Assembly (NCBI RefSeq): GCF_018139145.2
Contig: NC_059485.1
Coordinates: forward strand, 15,561,698-15,625,697
Reading direction: 5' to 3'
DNA: 64,000 nucleotides
DNA from: Gymnogyps californianus
Taxonomy: Eukaryota > Chordata > Aves > Accipitriformes > Cathartidae
The notes below the pieces were generated by a model. It was not told where the DNA came from, made no database searches, and worked only from the letters and a program-made list of their open reading frames with translations. A program made the position numbers and the translations under genes. Shown one piece after another: positions 48,679 to 62,300 of this stretch (positions are counted from its first letter, which is position 1; every line of letters begins with the position of its first letter).

Positions 48679-51230
48679 AAATAAAGGTGCAACACGCTGC
48701 ACACATTATGTATGGCAACATATTTTGAAAACAAAAATTCTAAGCTGAAAAGCCAGATGGCAAGTACACAGGAACCAAGTCACTGCCTGAGTGGAAAAAA
48801 AAAAAACTTATCTCTTAGCCTGAAATAAATACATTTGATAAAAAGTGTTTTACTGCCACAAAACGTGCGTCTCTAAGACAGGACGTAATACCACGACAAC
48901 AAGCAGACTGGAGAGTAACTTACCAAACAAAGACAGAGGAGAAAAAACCAAATATATTTCTGATACATTTTATTGTACTTTATACTCAGGGAAGACTTTG
49001 AAAAACGTGTATTGTAAAATACTCTGCTGAGAGCCAGCGGATGTCTCTGCATGTTCACTGTGAACGAAGGGGTAGGTCCGCACACAAGAATTACCACCAG
49101 TACAATCTACCATTGGGATAAAACACACAAAGTATTTCTGTGAGAGTGAATACACTTACTTTAATATATTACTTTCTGTGGTACTAATGTAAGCATGTGC
49201 TGTTCTGGTTCATAAACACCTCTTGCAAAGAGCCACTGTAGGAGGGCTACTGTATGCTTGTTAAGGGGGTATGGAGGACTCGTCTCATTTAGATCTAACC
49301 ACAATGCCACCAGAAGGGCTTGTAAAACCCTGCACAGAATTGTCTCAGCATTTAGGAAACCCATGCAAACTCTCTATCTTCACGTGTGCCTCTGCAGCCT
49401 GGACCCTTGGACAACTTGAACAGTCTTACTCTCACACGAAACGAGAGAGACAATATAGTCTATAACTAAAAGCTCATGATAGTATTACTTTTGCTTCTTC
49501 AAGTAACAAATATAATCATACAAATATCTACATTTAGACCTGGGCATCGAAATATTGTGCTTACCCATGAATCAGAGATGTTCCCATAGCTTTTTTCCCC
49601 AAGTGTCTTAGTTACAATTATCCAGGAATAAATTCTAGAGCTAAAAATGTCTTTCAAAAGTCCTTTTGACCAGGAGAACAATGCTGAAAATGCTATTTTT
49701 CTGTCACTTAGATTATGTTTTAATATAATTTTAGTACTTCTAAACAGTAGATTCTGAGGCACGGCTCATTGCAAGTGATGTTTAATTTCATACTGGATGA
49801 CCCAGTGCTACACGGGCAGGCTGGTTTGCACTTCATGTGTCTCTGACAATTTAAACACTTTTCTCTCTTTGCTGCTACGTGAGACTTATGACTAGACTAT
49901 TAGTTTAGTATTAGCGGTTAAAGGGTTAGTTCATTTTGTACAGCATGTGGATGTTAAACTATAACTGCTGTCTTCTTATGGGCATTAACAAGAGGTGCAA
50001 GCGAACATAGTGATGTATTACTTTTGTTGGAAGCAACATAACTTAGAAGCCAAGCATTTCAGTTCTTGCTCTCAAAAAATCTGGTACTGACATACATAGA
50101 ATGATGCCCCACAGCAAACAGTGAATGCAGTAAAAAACCTCTCAGTATCTGAATGTCCTTTCAATATTATTTTACTTCTATGTATTCTTGCTTTCTGTTT
50201 TTACTGTCTTCTTTGATTTCCTTCCTTCTATCATTTCTGACTGGAACTCTGTAATCCTTTATTGTATCTTGAACCAATGCTTTGTTGTTGATCACTCATT
50301 GTTTACTGCATTTCTGACCTGCATGTCTTCCTATTGCAAAATCAATACAGTATTCGGATTTAAAATAAAAAGTGAGTGCTAACAGTGCTTTATTCTGTAG
50401 CTAATAACAGTACCATATTATTACTTTTTATGCCCAATAAAAAATAAGAAACTGCAAACTATGATAGCCAAGGCAAAACCGCACTATGATTCTCAGAAAT
50501 AAACCTTGAAAGCCAAGTGCTATGCATGTTAAGCACCCCATGACTGACTTTACTATCAATGATGCTGAGTTTTACCTACACGTCATGTTCACTAATGTTA
50601 CAAATTAGGTTTGAGTACAGTGTACATCATCTAATGTTTTACCAATATGTCTACAGAAGGGTATAGCAGAAAAAGCAGCTTGAACCCAAAAACCTTCTAA
50701 TGAAGCATACCAGAGAAATTATATTGAACAAAAATTTAAAGAGCAAGGGACTAGGAAGAATAACATAATACTCCACTGTATATGTAGAACCCCATTGCCA
50801 AAACACAAGAAAAATGGGATTCGTCTTGCATAAGGCAATTGGGCAAAAATAGAACAAGCCAGCTGGGAAGGCTGAGAAGGTGGATCGCGACTTGGGCACA
50901 AGAGCAGGGGAGAAGGAAAGAGCAGCTGGTTTAGACAATAGAAGCGGAAGAGGTTCACTCAAGAGTGAGAGATGATAGATTAGGAGAAAGAGAAATAAAT
51001 AGAAGCTGAGATGCTGAAGCAATCAAGGAAGACCTTCGCTGATAAACAGAAACTTAATACCTTTTGGTGTTTGTTCGGGGGTTTGTGACTACATTACTTG
51101 AAATACAGCTTTATGTAAAAACATGTAAGAGTAATACACTTGAGAAAACTGATGTCCATGAACTGGAATGCAAGAAGATTTGCAGGTCCAGCAAAGTAAT
51201 TGCTAAAACATTTAGCTACACACATATATC

Positions 51231-51282
51231 TGTGTATGTATGCATATATATACACACACACACATATACATGTATGTGTGTA
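51231..51282. repeat. Alternating purine-pyrimidine run (TG/TA/CA)
   Basis: Fifty-two bases alternate strictly between pyrimidine and purine, with a TATATATACACACACACACA core flanked by TGTATG words. This is a compound microsatellite with Z-DNA potential, and partly self-complementary (TGTGTATGTATG on the left, CACACACATATACA on the right). Confidence 0.85.
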
Positions 51283-52604
51283 AATTTGTATATGTACTAT
51301 GCATACTTGTATAGAGATCTTGTGAAGCTTACTTAACAAGTAATGTGTCATAATAATCATATTACAAAACAGTGAAATTATCCAGCCCCCAGTGGAGATC
51401 TTGTTTTATTAGTGTCTTCCATCACGGATGTGAAGGTAAGCCTCCCTATATCCCCATTTTGGGGGTTTATTCAAGCAAAAGCATCTTTAACTAACTTTGT
51501 ATTTGTCATATGTACCTCTAATTGCTGATTCAAAACTCAGTTTAGTAAGTCTCAGTGCCATATTCTCATTTTGCTTCAAAACTAGTACTTGAGGAGAGAC
51601 AAACAAATTAAATAACAAGCCCTATTTTCTTTATACAGCAGTATAGTCAGCACTGGATAAAGTACTTGTTATGCTTACTGTAAATTTTCAATGTGCTGAT
51701 ATATCTCTTAGACCATTAAAGCAAATATTTGTCCTGCAAAAAATAAAGGTTGAAATACTATCTTTTCAATACAAAATTTGGCAGAAAGAGCCTAGAAGTA
51801 GTTAATTCAATGCAGGCTGAGTCCTTAGAAGTAAAATGGTGTTAATAATTACAGGGAAAATTAGATATAGTTGCATTTAAACAAATGCCACATGAAACAC
51901 ATTCGACCATCTGCTATAACTGTCTTAGGGTAGGATGTTGGCAGATATTGCATAATCATCTGCATATGACAGATAATTTTAGCCAAATCTAAATAAAAAC
52001 CATGTTCTGATACTTCTGAAGGAAAAAAAAAAATTAAACTGCTTTGCAAACTTAACAAATATCTGAAGTGCTGTTTAGTATTAATACTGGCTTAATTCCA
52101 CAAAAACTATTGTGTTATAAACACATAAAAGAAAGAGAAAACACAGCACCCTTTTTTTACTGTTTTCTATGTATTTTGAAACAAATTGTTCTGCCCAGAA
52201 TTTCTCATGTATTTTATTCCCTTAAACCTTTTAAAAGCAGTGGCTTAGAAAAACAATTAACTCATATAACACTCTTCTACTCTTCAACCACTCTACAGTA
52301 CAAGGACTATTTGCTTGTATAGCTTAATGCTCTTGGAATTAAGAGATTTTGAATACCTCTGGAAAGGTTTTTTGAAACAGAAAAATATCCACAATTGGTA
52401 AAGGTTGTCCTTGTAGAACACATGGCAAAGTTTCCCAATTTATACAGAAATTTGTGCAGTCATATCCCATTTAACTATGTTGATTTACAATTCATTATTT
52501 AAACAGTACACAAAAAAGTGCACTACAACAAAATGCTATCAGTACTGAAGGGCATTCCCTAAATAATACAGTGAAACAAATGTTTCCTAAAGCCACCTTC
52601 TACC

Positions 52605-52634
52605 AAAAAAAAAAAAAAAAAAAAGAAAAAAAAA
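52605..52634 (+). repeat. Poly(A) run
   Basis: Twenty A residues, one G, then nine A residues. No retroposed gene was seen upstream, so it is not clearly a retrotransposon tail. Confidence 0.85.
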
Positions 52635-52948
52635 GGCCAAATTACTTGAAGATCTACAAAACAAATATTGTTATCAAAGACAATTGAATTTATAGTATTT
52701 ATTCTAAATGCATTATGGAATTAAAATTGACTGAAGAGATTTGATTTTCCTTAAACACATTGTAACAGCTGAGGAGCAGAAAACCTGGTAAACAAGTTAC
52801 CTTAAAAAAAGAGAAAGAACAGCCCTTCAGGATTGGATTACCTGGAAGGACAGCATTTGTTGTCAGATGTGATCAGGTCTGCGCAATTAGCCGTACAGGA
52901 ATGCTACAGCATCTTCAATTATGCAACTGCTCCAGCGAACTAATGTTT

Positions 52949-53175
52949 GAATCACAGAGTAACTGAGGTGGGAAGGAACATCTTGAGGTCTCTAGTCCAC
53001 CTTCCTACTAAAAGTAGGGTTGACTTCCAAGTTGAAGCAGGTTGCTCCACATTTTGTTCAGTGAACTTCTGTTGATCTCCAAGGAGATTCCCCAGCCTCT
53101 CCAAGCTGTTCCTGAGCTCACCAGCCCAGTTGGGATTCCCTGGGTTGCAGCTTGTCACTCCTGCTTTTTTGCTGT
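52949..53175 (-). mobile_element. CR1 LINE 3'-end fragment
   Basis: The plus strand begins GAATCACAGAGTAACTGAGG, the antisense form of the short repeat that ends CR1 elements. GTGGGAAGGAACATCTTGAG, AAAAGTAGGGTTGACTTCC, GAAGCAGGTTGCTCCACA and CTCCAAGGAGATTCCCCAG follow in the right order. The 3' end is therefore retained and the rest is 5'-truncated, as is usual for this LINE family. Divergence suggests a moderately old copy. The boundary past 53130 is uncertain. Confidence 0.82.
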
Positions 53176-56100
53176 GCACCTCTGGGATTATAACCCTCCC
53201 CCTCCCCTTTTGGTAGCTGAATACACTACTCATCCTAAATAGTGCTTCCGATCTTTGTAAATAAATGCTATGTGGATAGAAGTGAATCTATGACCTAACT
53301 TTGTTTTATCCACAACTTAACACAGTTCAATATTGGATTGTTCCACCTATTGGTCTAAAATATTATTAATCACTACAGTGCTCAAAGCAACTAGTACTCA
53401 TCCCACCAAACATAAACATCTCAATGGGGAAAACTAAGCTTTCAATCAAGTGTCCATGCTAAGCTTCTTTTCACATTATCTATTCCTGAATTTCACGGCA
53501 CAATTCATGTGCTAGTCCTGTGCTCTGAGGTATTATTTTCAAATACACCACAAGGTCAGGAGCACTGAGAGCCTCTTAAGGATATTGACTCATCTACACT
53601 CCAAGTAAGATCACACCTAGTTTCCTCTTAAGAAAAATAGTTCTCCTTATCAGCTTGCATTTGTGAAGAGAATATCACAAAATGGTAAACACATATAGCC
53701 TCACGTAAAGAGTGCCAAGCTGGCATAATTATCACAGACTCCTTTACAGTCCTAATACAGTCCAAATGCATCAGCTAGCACTTTTGGCCTGAGAACATTT
53801 GAAATAACTGCTGGAATGTCCCCTATACTGGATACATCCTTGGAAGAGCGTTTCAAAGGAAACTGTGTTGGCATTTGTCTTCTAAGAAGTACAGTCTCCA
53901 AAATTGGCCTGAACATTCACTTCCACAAAGAAATGGCATAACAACTAATATATTTGCACATTCTCTTTTTTTTAACATCCAGGAAGATGGCCATAGGCTA
54001 GTTGTGATGAACCACAGATGTACTTTGCAGGTACCCATTAAGAATCAGATATATCATGAGTTTATTCCTGACTTTCCCAGATCGATTTGTGATTGTTATT
54101 GTCTGCCTAAAAGGTAAAATGAAAATGAAGAATCTAACTGGTTCTAAAGAATCTCTACAAAGAATGTGTTGCAAACAGTATTGTAAAGCTTTCTGATAAA
54201 ATGATAATTTTGTTGCAAAGAGTTTTAAATTGAAATATACAATAAAAAGGAACACACAGATGAAACACAAATAAAAGGAGGACAGATTCAGGGAGGAAAA
54301 GAAAGCAGAGAGAAGATTACAATTGATGTAACAGTTGGCAACTGAAGTGTACCAAATGCCAATGCTGGCCAGTGTTCCACAGGCTTTACACAGAGTACAG
54401 AGTGCTAAAAACAAGACTCAAATGAAACTGCTATAGTAGGATGTAGTATTTTGCTAAAATACATACAAGATGGCTTAGAAGAAAGAAAAAAAAAATTGTG
54501 GAAAAATATGATAAAGAAACTTGCAAAAGAGTTGAGGATAATGTCCCCAGAACAACAATGTAAACACCAGCAGCAAAGATTTCTATTAGTGAAAACAAGT
54601 GACTAAAGAAATTTTAAGTTCAGCATCACTGGAAGAGTGTAATGAAACTGCATCAGTGGAAAGGCAAATAACTCCAAGCAACAGCTTTGGTATTGCAATT
54701 TTCCCTTGGATAATTTTATTGCAAAGAACAACTTAATTCCTACTCATAATGACTACCCATTAGACCAATGGCTATTACTACTGTCACCTATGAAAACTTT
54801 GCTGTGCCAGACAAAACTCCAAAACTATTCCTTACAAACAACAGTATCATTTCTTTCTAAATGTGATAAAAGGAGAGGTATTCACCCATTTGTGAACTTT
54901 CAGCCACATTCAGTCAACTCCCATCCTACCCACACCATATTATATACGGAGAATCAAGACAATCCAATCAGACAAACAACAGTCAGTTGTGAGCTGTAAG
55001 ATCTAACACCAATATTTCAGTCACCCTCACTACAACTGGCATGTGTACAATCTCTACAAGTTCATTATTAATGTTAATTATTGCTAAGCAGTACAGTACC
55101 ATCAGCTGCAGCACTAGACAGGATCATCCATGTGTACCAGGTACTGTTAATTTCTCACATCTGTGTCTAGCAGTGCTTCAAAAATTCAAATGCCTCTTCA
55201 GTGTGACAGCTCATTCCTTATGATAAAGCTATTTGGCTGGGAGGAAGACAATGAGGCGACTGCGATGCATTTCTTCCTCCATTGGTCTCATGAACTCTCT
55301 GAAGAAAGTGCATCTTTAAGGTACAAACAATAAGGCAGCTTCACCAGAGAGCGCTCAATTCTGCCATTAGTTCCTATTTTTGGTTTTGGTTTTTTTTTTT
55401 TTTTCTTTTTTTGGTATTTAGAATTTCATTATTTACCACAGAGAAAAGAGATAAAAGGAAGTACGTGCAGTGAGTTACTTATTAAGCCAAAAGCAGTTAT
55501 TTTCTCCTTTTCTCTGGTTTCCTCTTTCCTCCACCATACCTCCAACCAACATAAAAATAGCAACTGAGGCATGTGAAAACTCAAAAACAAAAAAATCCAC
55601 ATTTGTAAGTTTTAGAAGCAGATTACAGACACCAGACAAAAGCTCCACTTTGTGTTAATTGACCATGTTCCCTTCATATCAGTGAAACTGCATCAGCTTA
55701 CAACCTGTAGCTTAGTTTAGGCACGATATTGTTCTGAATATATATGTATAAAATCATGTCTTAACTGACAATTTAGAATATTCTTTAGATAATGAGAAAC
55801 AATAAAAGGGAAAATGATGCTGTAACGAATGCATCAGTTATCAGTGAATGCATCTGAAAAGGTCCTCCCCAAGACCAATGGAAAAAAATAACAAAAACAA
55901 AACCAGAAGTCCCAGCACAACACATTTTGACCCCATATTATCTTTCTACTCAAGTATACTCCAGGCGTTTTGCAAGGAGCATTCAAATTTGTTGAAGTGG
56001 TTGCTGTTTATTAAATCAGCTTAACAGTGCACAAGGTGATTGTTTTTCACATGCAGATTGCTGAAGACATTCCACTTTTTAAATAAATCATGATTAAATG

Positions 56101-59100
56101 ATGTATAAGCTTGTTCTAATAGTGATTCATAGCTTTTTAATTTCTACTGTACTAATGTCACAAACTTGAGATTAAGAGTCCTACAAGCTCTGTTATTTTC
56201 AGCACTTTCAAGGTTAGCTCCTGCAATGTTGGATCTTAAAGCAGTCTTTCTATGTCCATTCCTCTGATTTAGCAAAGTAGGTCACTGTCACCTCAATGCC
56301 TTCCTTCGACTCCACCATCTTGTCTTTTATTTAAAGACCATACAGTAGAATGATTCTCAGTGCTTTCAGTGCAGATTAACTCATACTAGACTGTCTGCAG
56401 TAAAATGAATCTGAATTAGTACTTTCAGTGGGAATTGAAATAACAGAAATACCTATTTTACAAGTCGTATACCCCTCCTCAGCAAACATACTGAGGTTTT
56501 AGTGATTCATCTTTATATCAGGTTTGCATGTCAGCTATATTTGGGATGAAATTTCATCTTTAAATGAAGTATTTTTCTTAATAACAAAATAATCAGCTAT
56601 AAGACCATATAAGTTTTATTTACTACAGCAAAAACATAATTATAAAGATCAACGCGAAGATGTTGGAAAAGCTATTTTTTTGTTCACTGCACTCAAACTA
56701 TTTTTCTGTTATAGTTAGTTACAGTATTCCAAACATATTAGTTCTTTCCAAAACACTGCATGGATTGGTGCACCTCTTCTACAAACAAAGCTTATTTTAA
56801 AGCACTATTTGACTGTTGCTCAGAATGCGCAAACATATAAATGTAATTGCAATTAATTTCATTATGACATCAGACCACCAATTATGATATAATTTCTATT
56901 ACTGTCACTAGTATATCAAATACATTGAAACATATCTCTACTAAAAAGCTTGAGACTCTGTGTTTACTGAACACCTAGTTACAGAGCTCTCTGGAAAATA
57001 GGAAGATGTATGTCACGGGAATACTGGTCATGGAATGTAAAGTGACTGTAATCCAAGACTGGGTGCCAAGAGAGTATTGTCATTCTACTTGTTTGGGGAA
57101 CCACATGGCGCCCAAAGGTAGTGGCTCATCTCTTCTAAAGCCACCTCCACTCTCAGTCGCTTTGAAGGTTCAGAGAAACTTTCAGATCTCTTTCCCTTGT
57201 TGCTTGTTCAGAACACAAACAAGATGAGTTTATACTCTCACATGACCCCTCTGCTTCTTTTCACCTCTCCCTTTCGCCACCTTATTTCTTCCCTTTGTCT
57301 GCATCCCCAGTTACTTAGAATATTATTACTTTAAGTTTATGTAAATGTGATGTAGTACGTTACAAACTGGTTCAACAACACAGTGATACTGAGTACCTTT
57401 GTGACCTTAGCCTTAAATATCTTTCTGGGAAATTTCTATCAACCAGTCTCATTAAAACAAAAATATTAATTAAGGTTATCCTAACAAAATGCATTATACT
57501 TGACATACAGAAAATGAGTAAAATTGATGTCATGTTTTCCAGAGCAGGGGTGCTTTTATTTGGCAATACATTATTTATGTAAGCTTATGAGAGTCCTGCA
57601 AATTGGTATTGTAGAATAGGTACACGCTGCACTGACAATGCTTCCCATACCTGACTTAGATGAATTCTACTGAATGGTGAGAAGGCAGCTTGGCTCCTTG
57701 GCCCATTTTTATCTCAGCCTTTATTTGAGAATAACAGTGATGATAACTGTGGAAAACACAAGTTACTTTTCCATGTAGGCGTTCTTGAAGTGGTGACCCA
57801 GAAAACAACATTTCCAATTTCCCCATCCTACTTAATAAGCTACATTAAACTGCCATGAACATTAAAATATTTCAAATTACTCAAAATTATTCAGAAAAAC
57901 TGTATCTTCCCTAAGCAAAGTGACATTTCTACCTGTTTTTTGCCCATAGCCATTGGAAACAAAAGAGAATTCTAAAAACAAAAACAGAAATACATGAAAC
58001 TACAGAAGATCAAAATAATTTAATAGGGTATCATCTCAGGGGAAACTAAAAATCAGCTATGAAACAGATTCACCATAAATTTACACGATTTAACTATATA
58101 ACAATGTTCAAATCTGGGACACAATTGAAACTGGGACAAGTAATCATTATTTAACCTAGATTCTGTAAATTCACCTCAGACATTTAATTTTTTCCTAACA
58201 GCAAATATTCAATGACCTGCCACAAGATACAGAAGAAAAATATTTTGAAAAGTATAGTATTTTCTTCTTTCCATATCAAGTAGTGCCACAAAGGCTATGA
58301 TAGAAGAAAACTGAATGGGACAGCAATATCTAGAAAGGGCTTACATAGTTAACAGCTACAGAAAGACTGGGATATTAAGAATTTAGCAGCACAAAAAGAA
58401 AGGCTTTGCTATCAGTATCTTACTGGAAATAGAAAGTAATATTTAAAATAAACGTGCAGTCAACTAAGGAGTTTACAGAAAAAAATCCTCTGCTTATGTG
58501 AGAGCACAGGCTACAGCACCACAGCTAAAAAAAAAGATGATGATGATGACAATAATAATTGAACCCAATTCTTACATAGCATCACAGATGAAATTCTAGT
58601 TCATGTGCACTTAAGGAGAACATGACCAGGATTTGGCCGTATTAATTTTGTCATATGGTTTCATATGTAGGATCAGAACCTCAGAATATGTGATAGGGAT
58701 ACCTAAACAGAAATGCGCAGTACGTATACATAAGCTACCACTCTTACATAAAAACTGGCAACTACTTTGGCAAGAAAGGTTCAACAAAAATGCTTAGCTT
58801 TATATATATTTCTCATTATTATAAACTGCCTTGGAAAGTTTAGTGTCAGCAACAGTCACCAATCAACAGTGTAGGGTTTTTAATTTTTTAGAACTAGTTA
58901 TTTTCTGTGGTTTCCCAATGTGGTTTCCTAGCAAAAAATCCCAAACTTTTGTAGTCCCTGAACATTGCATGAAGCAGCTGGATATTTTGCGTAATTTTCT
59001 GAGAGACAGCCAAGCACAAAGCTCTTAAATTTTCTTACAAGGTAATAACACCAGTTAGAACACAGCTTCTGTGTGCTGTTGACTGCTTCTCTGGTGCGGA

Positions 59101-59168
59101 TGGCCTTCTCTGTCACCTGTGGTCAGTTCCTATTTCCCTCCTACTGTAGTTCCCTTTTCCCTTTACCA
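53176..59168. other. AT-rich unique DNA, no gene recognised
   Basis: No exon or transposon was recognised. A 138-codon minus-strand frame (53998-54414) is rich in Cys, Phe and Leu and resembles no known protein. T-runs are present at 55390-55412. A short (GAT)n-like run lies near 58538. Confidence 0.6.
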
Positions 59169-59345
59169 GACAGCACTTATGACCTTGCAGTCATTGTGGA
59201 TTCTGAGCTCTCTCCTGAAGTATGCATCAATCATGTAATTAAAGTCTTTTACTTCCACTTTAGGACTCTAGCCAGGTTGAGACATATGTTACTTAGGCAT
59301 TTTATTGAAACATTAATTCAGTGCAGACTTTTGTTTATCTCATCA
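59169..59345 (+). pseudogene. Ancient L2/Rex-type LINE reverse-transcriptase remnant
   Basis: The plus-strand translation contains DLAVIVDSELSPEV, then INHVIKVFYFHFR, then TLARLRHMLLRHFIETLIQ. This follows the pattern of the C-terminal reverse-transcriptase and thumb region of vertebrate L2 and Rex LINEs: an LGVIxDSxLS motif, then INxVxKxxFxHLRxxARLRxxL, then ETLIHAFxSSRLDYCN. After the last matching residues the frame reads LFISS and meets TGA where Arg or Cys is expected, and the following DYCN part is deleted to LLN. The fragment runs for about 57 residues without an internal stop, although the family has long been inactive in birds. It is a molecular fossil, not a working gene. Subfamily assignment is tentative. 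Confidence 0.72.
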
Positions 59346-59348
59346 TGA

Positions 59349-62300
59349 TTACTGAATTTTTTTTGTCCGCATGTCTTCCAGCTATCGCATTTTAACACTT
59401 ACTGCGTGTATAGAATTTAACAGTTAGAGCCCTTGACACTGAAGTCTCCCTATTATATTTCCCTCGTGTTAATTAAAGGTACAGTTTTGTCAGTTGGTTT
59501 AAAAATCTAGATGGCGGATCATTGTTCTAATTCATCTCTTTTTTGATTATGCCCTTGCCAGTCGGTACATAATTAATGTTTACAGTGATTACCATCAGCT
59601 GTTCTGTACCACAGAGGGCAAACGGGGTAGGAAAGCTTCTAAGGAAGAAGAGCTCAGCTGCTATACGGCCACATCTTGTACTGGCCACATATGTTCTGTG
59701 ACCAGATTACAGGGCACACATAACTGTTGAGTAAAGATCATGGGCATCACCTAGCAAAAGATCAAAAGACAGTGACGTACGCATGCACAGCTTTCAAGTG
59801 CCTGTTGTCTTTACAAAAGCAGAGTTAAGTGATGATGAATCAATGCTCAGAACTACACTGACAGTCAGGCTGGAAATTGTGGCCAGAGGTTATAGTATCG
59901 GATTTACATACAGTCAGACATCACAGATATCATACCTGACAATGTATGGCAATACAGATTACAGGGTGCTGCCTCCAGAAACCACAGACAATACTACTGT
60001 ATATTACATATATGCCGAAATACAAAAAAAGAATAAACACAAAAAAACTCTATTAGATCATGACCGCTGAAATCTGCCCTTTATTACACTAAAACTGACC
60101 AATAATGATGTGCAAACATAAGCAAGTTTCCACAATCATTTAACAAGCAAGAGGAAAGTGCTGCTTAAAACATATCCTTAAACATGACACAGGTATTTCA
60201 AGTCAAGCAAGGGAGAATTATCATCTAAGCCTTCTGCATTTTTTAAATGTAATGAAACAATGATTATTTAAAACAAACCTGTAATCAAACAACTATAATA
60301 TAAACATTTTTTTTAAACTGTGTTTTCTTGACCACTTCTAAACGTAAGCTGGTACTGGTCAGGCATATAGGGAAATCACTTTTAATTTTGCAGCAGGTGA
60401 GCACTATGTTCCTTTTTCTGTCTGTGCCTTGAAATAAGTTCATGAGCCAACATCATAGAACAAAACACCAGAGGAAACTCATCTTTAAAATACACTGGTA
60501 TATCAGTTCAACTTGTGTTTACATATTCTTTCTTCCTAAAATTACCACTTTTTAAAATTAATATCAGAGTGAAAAAAGAAGGGAAAGTTGTTAGATCTAC
60601 AATGAGAAAGTTGACATGTAAAATGATATTTCATGGCTTTTAAAACAAAACAAAACAAATAATCCAGAGTGACTTTACCAAAGGGTGCCGAAGACAAGGA
60701 CAAACCGGCTCACTGGGAATCCAGTTCACCCTGACAGAAATCAATACCACAGGTATTGACAGTACACAAACACAATACTCTACAATGGAAAACATTCTGA
60801 CAAAGACAGGGATCTATAAAGAATTTATGTTTTATACCCAAAAGTTAGCATGCCTTAAGGTTTTCTCTACAGCAACGCTCTTCCTGGCTCTGTACAATCC
60901 ACACTTTTTTTCTCACTTTCTGACCTTAAAGTTTAAAAGCAGCATTTAATGCAGGAATAAATGGCAAGATCCATTGAATTAAAGTTACACTTTTGAGATG
61001 AGGATGAAATTCAGGTTTGCCTTATAACTGTGGTGTAGTTTGGTGTCAGAGCTTTGCCCATGTGCACTCCCTCCCTCTCCCCCTAGCCACCTGGATTATA
61101 AGAACTCAGCAAAACAATCAAGGAGGGAGTCTCACCCGATCCAGCTGAAGATGCCCTCAGCAGGCCACTCGCAAAGGAGACTCACCTACCGGACAGAGAC
61201 TTGCCAACCTGACTGGATTCCCCACATGAGCGTTAACATATGCAAGGATCCCAATAAATTAGTGGGGGGCACTTGGGGTTTTATCTTGTTAAAATGTTAA
61301 CGTGATAGCTTTTTCCCATCTTATGTTTCACAAGGTAATGCAAGTAACCCTATACCTCTTTCAGCAGTTTGCTGCTGAAAGGATGAATTCCACTCTAAAA
61401 TGGCCTGCAAGAGTTCTTGCATAAATTTATGAAGTGGCAACAACTGAACTGCAATGTTATGTTAAAATAATTTTCCACTTATAATAAAATATCCACTCAA
61501 CCTCATACTTTACTTGATGGCAAATACTGCTGAAAACAGCCTAAAACTCTTTAGATTTTATGACAGATTAGTAATAAAACTGAATGGAGCCCAAGAAGAA
61601 TCACATGTAAGCACATTAAATCCCTCCCCACCTAACCAGGGTGTAGTCATTTTCCTGTTTGTTTATTCATTTTGTGTTTTTCTAAGGACATGGTTTCCAT
61701 GAACATATTTCAATGGGATGTGATGAGAGTGCCACATGCTGAGTTACTGCAGAATCACTTCAGAAGACAGAAATTTGTATTGTGTACTTGGAACCAAGCA
61801 ATATATGAGAAACAGAAACTAACTGAATTTTATAATTCTATATTTAAAACAAAATTAATCCTCTAATATTTTTCTTTTTCAAGAAAATACACAATTGCAG
61901 TAACCACTTAATAAATTCTACCACATAGTGTAAGTATTTAAATGCACATTAACCTGCTCTCTCTCTGTAGATTAATCTAAAAGAGAATCTGTTAAATGAT
62001 GAATCAGTCTGAAAATGTAACTTGTAGTGAATGGCAGGCATATTTCCTTTTCACAGCACAAGTTCCTTTAACATTTTGTTGAATTTCTTTCAACAAATTA
62101 GAGCTCTGCTGTGATGTGTTTTCATTTTCACACATTCATTTAAATTGATTGAAAACTTTGTGATTTTTATTCAGCACTTCTCACTTGTACCATCATCATC
62201 ATAGAACGAGGCAGACCACACAGTTCAAACAACATCTGCTCATTCTGAAAAGATACTGTCACTCGAACAACAAATAGACCTTATTTAATACATTTTTACT

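Larger units (their letters stand above)
46832..52948. other. AT-rich unique DNA, no gene recognised
   Basis: No gene or transposon was recognised. It holds a perfect 9-bp hairpin (48655-48678), a 52-base alternating purine-pyrimidine run (51231-51282) and a poly(A) run (52605-52634). A 123-codon minus-strand frame (50651-51022) is hydrophobic because of pyrimidine-rich composition and was not called. Confidence 0.6.

Noticed and set aside
50651..51022. 123-codon hydrophobic minus-strand frame that might suggest a membrane protein
   Set aside because: Hydrophobicity follows from purine-rich plus-strand sequence. A second overlapping frame shows the same bias, and no family resemblance was found.
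53998..54414. 138-codon minus-strand open frame
   Set aside because: The composition is dominated by Cys, Phe, Leu and Ile as expected from purine-rich DNA read in reverse. No domain, splice structure or promoter was seen.
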